This document shows positions 18,641 to 26,845 of a DNA stretch of 64,000 nt, in pieces. Where the stretch lies: NCBI GenBank assembly GCA_021414365.1, contig JAIOOR010000021.1:142644-206643 (forward strand), written 5' to 3'. Below the pieces are notes generated by a model that ran no database searches, was not told the DNA's origin, and saw only the letters and a list, made by a program, of their open reading frames with translations. This stretch comes from Nitrosarchaeum sp. Its GTDB lineage: Archaea; Thermoproteota; Nitrososphaeria; Nitrososphaerales; Nitrosopumilaceae. How positions within the stretch are numbered: the first letter of the stretch is position 1; the number at the start of each line of letters is the position of its first letter. The position numbers and the translations under genes were made by a program.

Positions 18641-18967
18641 CTATTTTTTTACTTTGTGTTTTTTTGTTGTAGGTTTAGGTTTATCTGGTTTGCCTTCTAA
18701 CTCCTCCATCTCTGCGGCTTTATTATCCACCACTTTAATGATCTCCTGAATTAATCCATCCAAGTCACTATCTGATGCTTCTGGTTCTACAGCCGTTGCA
18801 ATTTCATTAATAGTGCTTGAAATCTCCGCACTTACTTCCTCAAAACTCTCTGGATCCTCATATGCTGCATTATACAAATTTTTGAGATTATTTACATGAC
18901 TAATTACCTGATCTGTTAATGTAAGTCTAAATTCCGTACCGTTAACTTCGATTGTCTTTGTAATCAT
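18641..18967 (-). CDS. Hypothetical acidic protein with Lys/Pro tail, 108 residues
   Basis: The protein opens with a beta hairpin-like MITKTIEVNGTEFRLTL, continues as an acidic helix-rich region (YEDPESFEEVSAEISSTI) and ends in a Lys/Pro-rich tail (KPKPTTKKHKVKK) suited to nucleic-acid or surface contact. There is no signal peptide or metal motif. It is the last of four minus-strand genes (18641, 19045, 19560), with 77 and 32 bp gaps, so a common message is possible. No family recognised. Confidence 0.55.
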   Translation of the reverse strand: MITKTIEVNGTEFRLTLTDQVISHVNNLKNLYNAAYEDPESFEEVSAEISSTINEIATAVEPEASDSDLDGLIQEIIKVVDNKAAEMEELEGKPDKPKPTTKKHKVKK

Positions 18968-19044
18968 ATTCCAGATTTCAAATTCTGTTCCTTAAAGGTT
19001 TTTAGTTGAAAGTAGTTGATGTTTTGTGCTTAAATTCTATCAAA

Positions 19045-19527
19045 TTAGAATACTATGTAATCTAATGCAGATGCATCACTAATCAGTGTTGTATGCCTTG
19101 AACCCACAACATAACCATTTTTGATATCGTTTGCAGGTATCCATCTGTTTGTTGATGAATAATGTCTTTTTTCAGCTAACTCTCGTTCTATTGCCTCGAT
19201 GTCAAACTCACCCTCTTCTATTTCTTGTGAAGATAGGTGTTTTATCGTGACTAAAATTTTACTGACTTTAACACGGTCTCCAAATTTCCATTTTGATGGA
19301 GGATTCTCATCTGAAACTTCTAATACCTTGATTTTCATTTGTTTATTTCCAAATGCATCATAACTTACCAATATCCTCTCATCTGTAAATTCCTCAAAAA
19401 CTATTCTTGAATTGGACTCTTTTGATTCAGTATTGGTCTCTAATAATGAAATTGAATGATTTGGATTTTCTTCAATGCTCTCATTGGATTCTATTGGATT
19501 ATCTTCTACCATGATATCAATTATCAT
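19045..19527 (-). CDS. Hypothetical acidic protein, 160 residues
   Basis: The first 45 residues are low-complexity and acidic (Glu, Ser, Asn), probably disordered. The rest looks beta-rich and compact: ERILVSYDAFGNKQMKIKVLEV, KWKFGDRVKVSKILVTI, then GYVVGSRHTTL. The GDRV strand suggests a small barrel, but no family can be named. It lies 32 bp downstream of the Hjc-like nuclease on the same strand, so a linked role in DNA handling is conceivable only by context. Confidence 0.5.
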   Translation of the reverse strand: MIIDIMVEDNPIESNESIEENPNHSISLLETNTESKESNSRIVFEEFTDERILVSYDAFGNKQMKIKVLEVSDENPPSKWKFGDRVKVSKILVTIKHLSSQEIEEGEFDIEAIERELAEKRHYSSTNRWIPANDIKNGYVVGSRHTTLISDASALDYIVF

Positions 19528-19559
19528 TAATCATTAAAAAACACTGTTATTATTTAGAG

Positions 19560-20108
19560 TTAGGCACTAGTTCTGTGCTTTGTTTTAAATGGCATTTTAT
19601 GTTCTTTAAGATCTATCTTTTCTCTTTTACCATCTATTTTTGCAAAAATCTCTCCTTCATAAGTACAAACACAATCTGTTATCTTTTTTGACTCATCCCA
19701 AATTTTGTAAAATTCTCTCAGTTCTCTATTTTCATACAATCCCAATCCTATCCTTTTTTTTGAAAGAAATTTGAAAGCAAGTATGACTTTTCTATCATTG
19801 TAAATATCAAACGTTTTTATCCATTTTTGACATCTTTCAATCTGATCTGCGGGTACCGGAAGCGATGTGCTAGTTCCTGATTTTGCCTCTATAGTGAAAA
19901 TCATGCTATTTTGAGTATTTACTGCTAAAACATCCGGTAAGGCTATACTTGGAGATCCGAGTCTAAACGCTTTCCAGTTTTCAACAGAATTGAATCTTTT
20001 TACTAACGTATCTTCCCAATTATATCCTCTCTGTCTGCGAGTTTTTGCAATTTTTTTATTGTCTTTTTTTGGAATTTCCTTTGTTCTTAATAACGAGATT
20101 GAAGTCAT
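19560..20108 (-). CDS. Hjc-like Holliday junction resolvase / PD-(D/E)XK nuclease
   Basis: 182 residues. After a Lys-rich leader the core matches the Hjc pattern: RQRGYNWEDTLVKRF with E32, RLGSPSIALPDVLAV with D59, and IFTIEAKSG with E74 and K76, together the metal-binding PD-(D/E)XK centre. The RRQRG...FR..S..LPD order is typical of archaeal resolvases, which cut four-way junctions in recombination. The C-terminal 70 residues are longer than in Hjc proper and could add substrate specificity. It may be a diverged paralogue rather than the main resolvase. Confidence 0.8.
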   Translation of the reverse strand: MTSISLLRTKEIPKKDNKKIAKTRRQRGYNWEDTLVKRFNSVENWKAFRLGSPSIALPDVLAVNTQNSMIFTIEAKSGTSTSLPVPADQIERCQKWIKTFDIYNDRKVILAFKFLSKKRIGLGLYENRELREFYKIWDESKKITDCVCTYEGEIFAKIDGKREKIDLKEHKMPFKTKHRTSA

Positions 20109-20370
20109 ATGCTATATCAAATCTTTTTGAGGTATAGTACGGCAGGTAATTACAGAATAACCATAAATCCAATACGATAATACCAATTGAAAAATATTGT
20201 AATTAAACATCTTTGTATTCGAATCTCTCTTATATGGAATCATTTCTGATCATTGTTTAAATCCGTCTATATCAAAACATCACTTGAAATTTTATTGACA
20301 AAGCATAAAAAATTGGTCTGTAATTTTTTTTATATTGCATATGTCGAATTTTAAAACATGGATATCTGGT

Positions 20371-21105
20371 TTATTTTATTTTGATAATTTCTTGATTTAT
20401 TAAAAATTTTATTGCGTTTAATACATCATCTTCAGAAATTTTATCTTGACCATACCAAATAAAAATATTTTTTACCCAGTCTGGAATTTTCTTTGAATTT
20501 GAATTTTTTATATTTTCTTGTATGTGGTTTGTATCATTAATTGTGCAAACTAAATTATCCTCTCCTGTTATCCTAAATGCTTCTTTTCTAGCTTCAAGTC
20601 CTTCACCCGTATACACATCAATATGTTTTCCAACAATTGCAGGACCTACATCCTTTGAGTGAAAAATCATTTCATCCCAAGGGTGGGGCAATGTTATGAT
20701 TGATATTTCTGTTCCATTTTTTATGATTTCTGGATCAACTGCTATAGTCCCAACAACCAGTTTATTCCCATTTGAATCTAGAGGTATAGAATTAAGAGAG
20801 AATTTTCCATGATCCCATCCTAAATAATCTCCAGAAGTAGTTTTACCCCAACCTTGAATTTTTACCTCATCTAGAAAATCAGCTTGAAAATTATACCATT
20901 TCTTATCAATCATAATAGGATTTGAATTTGATGAATAATCTGTCTCTATTGGAAGAAAATATCCAGTAATGTACCAGCCATTACTGCATTCACCATTTTG
21001 AATTGGCTGTGTATCTACATCATTGATTATTTGTGATTGTGAAAAAGTAGGAATTATTGTATTTGTAACTAAAAGGGCAACTAAAACACTAACAATAATT
21101 TTCAT
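20371..21105 (-). CDS. Secreted 3D-domain (RlpA/MltA-like barrel) protein
   Basis: 244 residues with a signal peptide (1-22). Residues about 40-190 contain the 3D-domain signature: GTIAVDPEIIKNGTEI, a GWDHGKF segment, DVGPAIVGKHIDVYTGEG with the family's aspartates. In bacteria this double-psi barrel belongs to lytic transglycosylases and related wall hydrolases, but archaea of this group have no peptidoglycan. The C-terminus (WVKNIFIWYGQDKISEDD) repeats the module at the end of the deacetylase-like protein at 9408, suggesting a shared surface-attachment or export role. Confidence 0.75.
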   Translation of the reverse strand: MKIIVSVLVALLVTNTIIPTFSQSQIINDVDTQPIQNGECSNGWYITGYFLPIETDYSSNSNPIMIDKKWYNFQADFLDEVKIQGWGKTTSGDYLGWDHGKFSLNSIPLDSNGNKLVVGTIAVDPEIIKNGTEISIITLPHPWDEMIFHSKDVGPAIVGKHIDVYTGEGLEARKEAFRITGEDNLVCTINDTNHIQENIKNSNSKKIPDWVKNIFIWYGQDKISEDDVLNAIKFLINQEIIKIK

Positions 21106-21241
21106 TTAAATTCAAATTAAGTTCAATTCCTAATATAAAAATTAAAACAATTTTATAAACATTAAAAAATTTAAAATAAAATATTTCATCATTAAAGTAT
21201 CTTTCAATGAGTTTATCAATCCCAGATAAGAGACATTTTCA

Positions 21242-22066
21242 ATGTTTGAAAAAATTGCTAAAAAGTTAGTCTCATTAAAACAAGAATTTACAAAAATCTA
21301 TGCAGGACATAGTCATATTCAAGAAATTATCCCGATTTCATCTTCTGAATCTTTTCCAATACTTGATGAGCATCTAGAATTACTACACGCATTTGCTGCA
21401 AGAAATCCAATTTATCATAACTCATATGAACAAAAAATTTCAGATGTTTTATGTAAAATTTATGAAGGTGATATTAACGAATATTGGTTAAATAGCATAA
21501 AGCATGGTTCTAGCTGCCAGCCATTTTACCCAACATGGATTCTTTCAGCATACATTACTGTATCAATTGCAAAAAGTTTTGATTATAAAGAATTAATAGA
21601 TATTGGTTCTGGAGATGGGAGAATTGCATATTGTGGAAAACTTTTGGATTTAATCACAACAAGTATTGAAATCGATGAAGGATTAGTTGAACTTCAAAAG
21701 ATCATATCGTTGGAAACACATATAGATTTTAATCCTGTTTGCGTGGATGCAATTGAATTTGATTACTCTTCATTGAATTTGACTCGTCCTGTGTTTTTCA
21801 TAGGTGGGTTGCCCCAAATGGGAGGCGATATTTTGGCAACTAATATCATTGAAAAAATTTCTAAAACTAATCTCAAAAAAAATACATGTATTGTTTTTGC
21901 AGGAACTCATTCTAAGAGACAACTTTCAGACAATCAATCTGATGGAGGATGGAATTCTTTGATTGACAAACATGGTCTTAAAGTCATAAAAACAGTTTCG
22001 TTGCCAACTATCTGGACTTTTGATCAGCTTGTAGATACCCCATACATCTACACTGAGTTTATCTGA
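21242..22066 (+). CDS. Class I SAM-dependent methyltransferase-like protein
   Basis: 274 residues. SAM motif I is clear in ELIDIGSGDGRIAY (117-130), followed by SIEIDEGLVEL as motif II and a VFFIGGLPQMGG segment where motif IV is expected. The first 110 residues are a helical lid with an HGSSCQPFYPTW segment. Substrate cannot be told. The stop abuts the convergent DUF35 gene, with no intergenic base. Start ATG follows a short A/T leader. Confidence 0.72.
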   Translation: MFEKIAKKLVSLKQEFTKIYAGHSHIQEIIPISSSESFPILDEHLELLHAFAARNPIYHNSYEQKISDVLCKIYEGDINEYWLNSIKHGSSCQPFYPTWILSAYITVSIAKSFDYKELIDIGSGDGRIAYCGKLLDLITTSIEIDEGLVELQKIISLETHIDFNPVCVDAIEFDYSSLNLTRPVFFIGGLPQMGGDILATNIIEKISKTNLKKNTCIVFAGTHSKRQLSDNQSDGGWNSLIDKHGLKVIKTVSLPTIWTFDQLVDTPYIYTEFI

Positions 22067-22384
22067 TCATATCAATAAAAACTCAAAATAATAACTACCA
22101 TCTTTAATTCCGCATTTTTCTATTTTGACATGTTGCCCCAAATTTGGGATTCCAGAAGAAATTTTTCCAAGCACTCTTATGGAATTTTCAATTTCTATTA
22201 ATCCAAAATAATTATCATTTTGCTTTGAAAATTCAATAATTTTACCTTTAGACGAGCCTGTTCTCCAAGAAACTTCATTAAAACACTGATTACAAAATTC
22301 AGAAGGGGGCCAAACTATTTTGTTACAGTGGTTGCATTCGGGAATGATGAGTTTTCCTTTTTTTAATTCAGATTCAAAATTCAT
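22067..22384 (-). CDS. DUF35 OB-fold / rubredoxin-like acyl-CoA-associated protein
   Basis: 105 residues: a rubredoxin-like zinc ribbon (CNHCNKIVWPPSEFCNQC, residues 17-34) followed by an OB-fold (about 45-105). In archaea this family sits between thiolase and HMG-CoA synthase and channels acetoacetyl-CoA between them. Its ATG overlaps the thiolase stop by four bases, so the two are translationally coupled and probably form a complex. Here the HMG-CoA synthase is 15 kb away, so the product channel may differ. Confidence 0.85.
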   Translation of the reverse strand: MNFESELKKGKLIIPECNHCNKIVWPPSEFCNQCFNEVSWRTGSSKGKIIEFSKQNDNYFGLIEIENSIRVLGKISSGIPNLGQHVKIEKCGIKDGSYYFEFLLI

Positions 22385-23490
22385 TTTTCTAAAACTAAAA
22401 CTGTCGATGATGTAGCAGCTGCAGACATGTTATGTACTAGTCCTACTTTTGCATTATCTACTTGTCTTTTATTTGCACACAATTGCAGCTGCTGAGTAAT
22501 TTCAATGGTCTGTGCTAATCCTGTTGCACCTAATGGATGTCCCGAGCCAATAAGCCCCCCTCTTGGGTTAATTTTTAAATTATTTGTAGCGTATAGTTCG
22601 TTTATCAATTCTAATCCTTTGCCTTTATCTGAAAGACCTAACGATTCTAAAGCCATTGGCTCACAGACAGAAAAAGCATCATGAACTTCTGCAACATCTA
22701 TGTCTTTAGCATCACGTTTGGACATTTTAAGTGCAGTTGATGCCGCTTCCTGAGTTGATACCATTGAACTAAATGTCATGTTTTTTGTAAATCCTGCTGA
22801 AGTTGTTTTTTGTCCTATCCCAGTTATCCAAATTGGATTATCTGTACAATTCTTGCATGTCTTTTCTGAAGCAAGTAAAATTGAAGCTCCGCCAGTACAT
22901 GGCCTTGAACAATCAAGTAGTCTAAGATCATCGGTTAATTTTTTAGAATTTATTACATCTTCCAATGAATACAATTTTTCTGAAATTGCATTGGGGTTGT
23001 TTTGTGCTTGTTTGTGATTTTTTACTGGCACAATTGCTAATTCTTCATCGGTAATTGAAAATTCTCTTTTGTACGATTTTGTAAAAATACTTGCCCAAAA
23101 AATTGGATGTTTGAATTCACCTCTGGAATTATCCCATTCTAAAACCTGTCCTGGACTATCGTATCTCTCAGCTCCTGACACTAAAACCATGTCTGCCAAA
23201 CCTGATGCTATGTATGAATATGCAGATACAATTGCATTTGTGCCTGAATTACATAGACTTTCAACCGTATGGGCGATTTTAGGCTCAATTCCTGCCATCT
23301 CTGATAGTACTGCAGATAAATATTTTGAATTATTGTTAGTAGACACTAAAACTGCATCTATATCATTTCGATTCAAATTAGAATTACTGTCAAATAATTT
23401 TTTTACAGAATTTAATAAAACAGATTCTATTTTTGAATCCTCTTTTGAGAATTTTGTGATTCCATATGATGCGATTCCCACCTTTGTCAT
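22381..23490 (-). CDS. Acetyl-CoA C-acetyltransferase / SCP-x type thiolase
   Basis: 369 residues with the nucleophile C80 in TVESLCNSGTNAIVS, the VAEVHDAFS histidine segment and LIGSGHPLGATG near the C-terminus. The C-terminal Cys motif of classical thiolases is replaced by VHNMSAAATSS, as in archaeal and SCP-x thiolases. It either makes acetoacetyl-CoA for the mevalonate pathway or acts in the hydroxypropionate/hydroxybutyrate cycle. It overlaps DUF35 downstream and shares one base with the oxidoreductase upstream, so all three are one operon. Confidence 0.87.
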   Translation of the reverse strand: MTKVGIASYGITKFSKEDSKIESVLLNSVKKLFDSNSNLNRNDIDAVLVSTNNNSKYLSAVLSEMAGIEPKIAHTVESLCNSGTNAIVSAYSYIASGLADMVLVSGAERYDSPGQVLEWDNSRGEFKHPIFWASIFTKSYKREFSITDEELAIVPVKNHKQAQNNPNAISEKLYSLEDVINSKKLTDDLRLLDCSRPCTGGASILLASEKTCKNCTDNPIWITGIGQKTTSAGFTKNMTFSSMVSTQEAASTALKMSKRDAKDIDVAEVHDAFSVCEPMALESLGLSDKGKGLELINELYATNNLKINPRGGLIGSGHPLGATGLAQTIEITQQLQLCANKRQVDNAKVGLVHNMSAAATSSTVLVLEK

Positions 23491-24458
23491 TATTTTTCCT
23501 CAGAAAACGTGTTTGTAAATAATTTAAATGAGTCTATTACGTTACCTACTGGATTAAATTGTATAGTTGGTAAATCCATTCCTGTATCACGGAATTTTTG
23601 TAACTGTATGATACATTGATCAGGCGTGCCTGCAATTGCTAATGATTTTAGCATGTTGTCTGAGATTAATTCATAATTTGATTTAAATCCTGACTGTTTG
23701 AATTCTTCATACACATTTTTAGATTCATTTTCAAATCCATTTTTTGATAAAAATTCCCTGTATATTTTTCCAACTGAAATATAAAATGCAAGTGTCTGTT
23801 TTGCACGAGTTATGGCAATTTCTGCATCATTAGAAACACAGCTAATGATTTGACATGTGACATCAATTTTTCTTTTTTGTTGCATCTTTTTTATGGTATT
23901 TTTCATTTCATTTATTGGTCGCAAATAAAATATTGCACCATCTGAAATTTCCCATGTTAAATCTACCATTTTTTGATTAACTGCAGCCAAATATATTGGA
24001 ATTTTCGCTCTGTGTGGATTTATCAAAAGTTTAAAATTTTTCAAGTGAAATATTTTCCCTGTGTAGTTGATTTGTTTTCCTGACAACATTAATTTGATGA
24101 TCTCTACATACTCTCTCATTCTTAAAACAGGATTTTCAAACTTGTATCCGTGAAAATCTTCTACTATCGGGATACTACTTGTTCCAAGACCCAAGATCAA
24201 CCGTCCATTTGAAATACTATCTACCGTTGCTGCCCCCATTGCAATTGATGCAGGACTTCTAGAATAAATGTTGATTATTGATGAACCTATTTTCTGTTTT
24301 TTTGTTTTTTGTGATATCATGCTTAGCATAGAAAAATTCTCCATACCCCATGTTTCAGGAATCCAAATGGTGTCTGTATTGGTGTGAGACAGTATTTCTG
24401 AGCATTCTATGACTTGATTAATTGTGAGAAGTGAGCCTAAACTGTATGCTATTCGCAT
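23490..24458 (-). CDS. Luciferase-like (F420-dependent type) oxidoreductase
   Basis: 322 residues forming a TIM-barrel of the luciferase-like monooxygenase family, closest in appearance to Mer and F420-dependent dehydrogenases. Indicators are MRIAYSLGS start, WIPETWG, IGSSIINIYSRSPASIAMGAATVD, GRLILGLGTSS, and the LSGKQINYTGKIFHL segment. F420 use is inferred from the lineage, not from the sequence. It is first in an operon with thiolase and DUF35, pointing to acyl-CoA or carbonyl substrates rather than methylene-tetrahydromethanopterin. Confidence 0.82.
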   Translation of the reverse strand: MRIAYSLGSLLTINQVIECSEILSHTNTDTIWIPETWGMENFSMLSMISQKTKKQKIGSSIINIYSRSPASIAMGAATVDSISNGRLILGLGTSSIPIVEDFHGYKFENPVLRMREYVEIIKLMLSGKQINYTGKIFHLKNFKLLINPHRAKIPIYLAAVNQKMVDLTWEISDGAIFYLRPINEMKNTIKKMQQKRKIDVTCQIISCVSNDAEIAITRAKQTLAFYISVGKIYREFLSKNGFENESKNVYEEFKQSGFKSNYELISDNMLKSLAIAGTPDQCIIQLQKFRDTGMDLPTIQFNPVGNVIDSFKLFTNTFSEEK

Positions 24459-24641
24459 AATTTGTTTGTAATTCTTGGATATTCTAGTGTTTCCGAAATT
24501 GGGTTGTTTGGATGTGTTTTTTAATAAATAGCCATGTAAGAAACTAAATCATTTCGTGACCATATCGGCGCGTATTCTTTTAGTAATGTGTTAATTATCA
24601 TTGAGGTGGAATATTATGAAAGTAAATCATAATTGTAATTA

Positions 24642-24791
24642 TTGAGTGAACAAAGTTACGCTGAAAATTTTACCAAAAAAAGTACTTTTTGGGAAGACGC
24701 TTCAAAATATGCCTCATGTGTAAATGATGATCAGTCATTTGTAAGTGAGATTGCATACATGATGGTGACTCTACATAGAACCGGTGCCTAA
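24642..24791 (+). CDS. Possible 49-residue protein with TTG start
   Basis: A TTG-initiated frame whose product starts MSEQSYAENFTKKSTFWED and ends in IAYMMVTLHRTGA. An in-frame stop lies immediately upstream, so it cannot be longer. Amino-acid composition is balanced and the third codon positions look coding. It is alone between two minus-strand genes. It might be a small conserved protein or the tail of a lost gene; I do not recognise it. Confidence 0.4.
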   Translation: MSEQSYAENFTKKSTFWEDASKYASCVNDDQSFVSEIAYMMVTLHRTGA

Positions 24792-24802
24792 AACTCAATT
24801 GT

Positions 24803-25468
24803 TTATTTTTTATTTAATTCTAATGAGCATTCTTCCATATCTTTGAAAGAATCAATAGAATGCCATAATACATTTCTGAATTTAACTGTCTTTAATTTTC
24901 CCTTTTTTGCATAATCTGGAAAAACTGTTTTTTCTATATCCCCTATTTTTGGCAAGTCTTTCAATAAATCTTTTTCCAAGTGATAAATTCCTGCATTCAT
25001 CCACAAATCTGAAATTTCTTTTTTCTCTTTGAATTTAGTAACCTTGCAGTTTTCTGTTTCTATAATTCCGAATTTGGTTTTTAATTCAATCGATGCAATC
25101 GAATTTGGTTTTTTTGCAAGTTGTTTAAGGTTAATGTTTGTAATAGTATCGCCATTTATTACAAAAAAAGATTTATCTTTAATTGAAATTCCTGCTTGTT
25201 TTATAGCTCCGCCTGTACCTAACGGTGTTTTTTCAACTGAAAATTTTATTTTGATCCCAAGATTTTTTTTCATTTCTAGATAATTTTTGATCATCTCTGC
25301 TTTATAGCCCGTACAAATTATGATCTCCTTCACTCCATATTTTTTCAGGTATCTTATTTGCCATTCTATGATTGGTATGTTATTTAAAGGGATGAGGGAT
25401 TTTGGAACATAATCTGTAATAGGTCGTAAACGTTTACCTCTACCTCCAGCTAAAATTATTGCTTTCAT
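24803..25468 (-). CDS. Sugar-phosphate nucleotidyltransferase
   Basis: 221 residues of the NTP_transferase fold: LAGGRGKRLRPITDYVPKSL at 6-25 (nucleotide-binding Gly loop and Lys), IPLNNIPIIEWQI, IICTGYKAEMIK and FVINGDTITN with the metal-binding Asp. It lacks a C-terminal left-handed helix, so it is a short single-domain enzyme such as a mannose-1-phosphate guanylyltransferase, glucose-1-phosphate or heptose-type nucleotidyltransferase. It should supply activated sugar for glycosylation. The exact sugar is not decided. Confidence 0.85.
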   Translation of the reverse strand: MKAIILAGGRGKRLRPITDYVPKSLIPLNNIPIIEWQIRYLKKYGVKEIIICTGYKAEMIKNYLEMKKNLGIKIKFSVEKTPLGTGGAIKQAGISIKDKSFFVINGDTITNINLKQLAKKPNSIASIELKTKFGIIETENCKVTKFKEKKEISDLWMNAGIYHLEKDLLKDLPKIGDIEKTVFPDYAKKGKLKTVKFRNVLWHSIDSFKDMEECSLELNKK

Positions 25469-25539
25469 ATAACAATCATTTCCTATGAGACATTATAACT
25501 TTAATTAGATTTTCTACGTCTTACAATTTTCTAATTTAA

Positions 25540-25659
25540 TTACTCATTTAAGGAATTCTGTGCTGACTCATCTTTCTTCTTTTTACAAATTCCACAGAAA
25601 AGGTAGCCGTCCTTGTGTCTAATCCAGTAGTGACGTATGTGATTTTTGGAGTAGTCCAT
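25540..25659 (-). CDS. 39-residue protein with a single CxxC
   Basis: ATG-started minus-strand frame: MDYSKNHIRHYWIRHKDGYLF precedes CGICKKKK, then an acidic tail. Only one CxxC is present, with His residues upstream (HIRHYWIRH) that could complete a metal site. Starts 71 bp before the nucleotidyltransferase and may lie upstream of it on the same message. Function unknown. Confidence 0.5.
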   Translation of the reverse strand: MDYSKNHIRHYWIRHKDGYLFCGICKKKKDESAQNSLNE

Positions 25660-25738
25660 AATGTTATTGTTATTTTAAAATATTTTATTATTTTATTATG
25701 TTCCTTCAAAATTTTTGATACTCGTATTCAAAATATTT

Positions 25739-26266
25739 TTAGATGATATGGATAGTCGCAACTCCAAAATAATATCCTGCACTAGTTAATGCTATACTCC
25801 ACATGCATGATCCTATTAATGTGAAAATAAAAAATTTAATCGGATTCATATTGAAAATTCCAGCTGGAATTGATACAATTTCACGAATTCCAGGTATTAC
25901 CCTGCCTATCAATACTGATTTATCTCCGTATTTTTCAAACCAATGATCGGCTTTTTCTAAACTTTTTTCTTTAATTTTTACATATTTTAGATATTTTATC
26001 AACCCTATTCGGCCCAATTTTTTTGCTATAAAATAAATCACAAATGCGCCGGCTGTAGCACCACACCCTCCTGTTATTCCAACTCCTATGACATGAATTA
26101 CACTCATTTCATTTTTTAATATACTATATCCTGCCAATGGAAAAATTGCTTCGCTTGGTATAGGCGGAAATACTGTTTCGATCAACGCTGCTACAAATAC
26201 TCCTGGATAAAGATTTTGAGAAACTAGTGAGATAAGCCATTGAATTAACGTCTCTATTTCATTCAA
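25739..26266 (-). CDS. DedA / SNARE-associated family membrane protein
   Basis: 175 residues with four to five hydrophobic segments. Family motifs are ALIETVFPPIPSEAIFPLAGY (kept to its key E..FPPIPSE pattern), a Gly-rich GITGGCGATAG helix, and IGRVIPGIREIVSIPAGIF. DedA proteins help move lipids or keep the proton gradient and are common in archaea. Starts at TTG at 26266, one base after the stop of the small CxxC gene at 26268, implying coupled translation. Confidence 0.88.
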   Translation of the reverse strand: MNEIETLIQWLISLVSQNLYPGVFVAALIETVFPPIPSEAIFPLAGYSILKNEMSVIHVIGVGITGGCGATAGAFVIYFIAKKLGRIGLIKYLKYVKIKEKSLEKADHWFEKYGDKSVLIGRVIPGIREIVSIPAGIFNMNPIKFFIFTLIGSCMWSIALTSAGYYFGVATIHII

Positions 26267-26267
26267 A

Positions 26268-26393
26268 TTATTTTTCCTCTGTCAAATAATAGTGCAATTC
26301 AGTATAGCACTCTTTACAATATTCTTGATCATTCGTATGATCACAATCATAAACTTTGGATACGTTGTTATTGCATTTTGCACAAATAGGCAT
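26268..26393 (-). CDS. 41-residue four-Cys zinc protein
   Basis: The frame starts MPICAKCNNNVSKVYDCDH and has a second pair YCKECYTEL, a ribbon-like CxxC layout with extra Cys and His between. It is placed directly between a membrane protein gene (26395) and dedA, with one-base spacing on both sides, so it is very likely a genuine member of a three-gene operon. Molecular role unknown. Confidence 0.65.
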   Translation of the reverse strand: MPICAKCNNNVSKVYDCDHTNDQEYCKECYTELHYYLTEEK

Positions 26394-26394
26394 G

Positions 26395-26778
26395 TTATAC
26401 ATTGGATAGGGATTTTTTTATCTTTATTCCACCCAGTACAGCAATTATTGCCCCAACTATAATCAATCCGCCTCCTTCTCCTACCATTCTTGCTGAATTT
26501 TCAGAGGCACTAACACTAGACATTACACCGCCAATAATTATCAAAACACCAGTTACGATTAACATAATACCCAGTCCTTTGAATGGGGGTTTTTTGGATA
26601 TGAAAAATGCAACAAATGATAAAATTATTGGCGGCATTCCAAATCCTATTCCACGTGTCATTGCATCAAAAGGCAAAAATCCTTTTCCTGCACCTCCACC
26701 ACCTATTACTACATCAACACCGTATAATATCAAAAGAATTATTGAAATTCCTGAAAGTACATGTGGGATGGATGCCAT
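26395..26778 (-). CDS. Four-helix membrane protein of unknown function
   Basis: 127 residues with four hydrophobic segments (about 5-27, 44-61, 67-90, 100-120) separated by short loops, one Gly-rich (VIGGGGAGKGFLP). It has a basic C-terminus (KIKKSL). It appears to be first in an operon with the zinc protein and DedA. No catalytic residue pattern is evident and I do not recognise the family. Confidence 0.65.
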   Translation of the reverse strand: MASIPHVLSGISIILLILYGVDVVIGGGGAGKGFLPFDAMTRGIGFGMPPIILSFVAFFISKKPPFKGLGIMLIVTGVLIIIGGVMSSVSASENSARMVGEGGGLIIVGAIIAVLGGIKIKKSLSNV

Positions 26779-26845
26779 GTTGGTTGGATTTTTATTTAAT
26801 TAATAAACGTATTAGGTTAATTTCTGCTATAATTTTGATTTGTAA

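Noticed and set aside
23069..23518. 149-residue plus-strand frame inside the thiolase gene
   Set aside because: Antisense to a well-supported thiolase; length is a by-product of codon bias.
26402..26803. 133-residue plus-strand frame opposite the membrane protein at 26395
   Set aside because: Pro/Ile-rich mirror of Gly-rich hydrophobic codons on the other strand, with no motif of its own.
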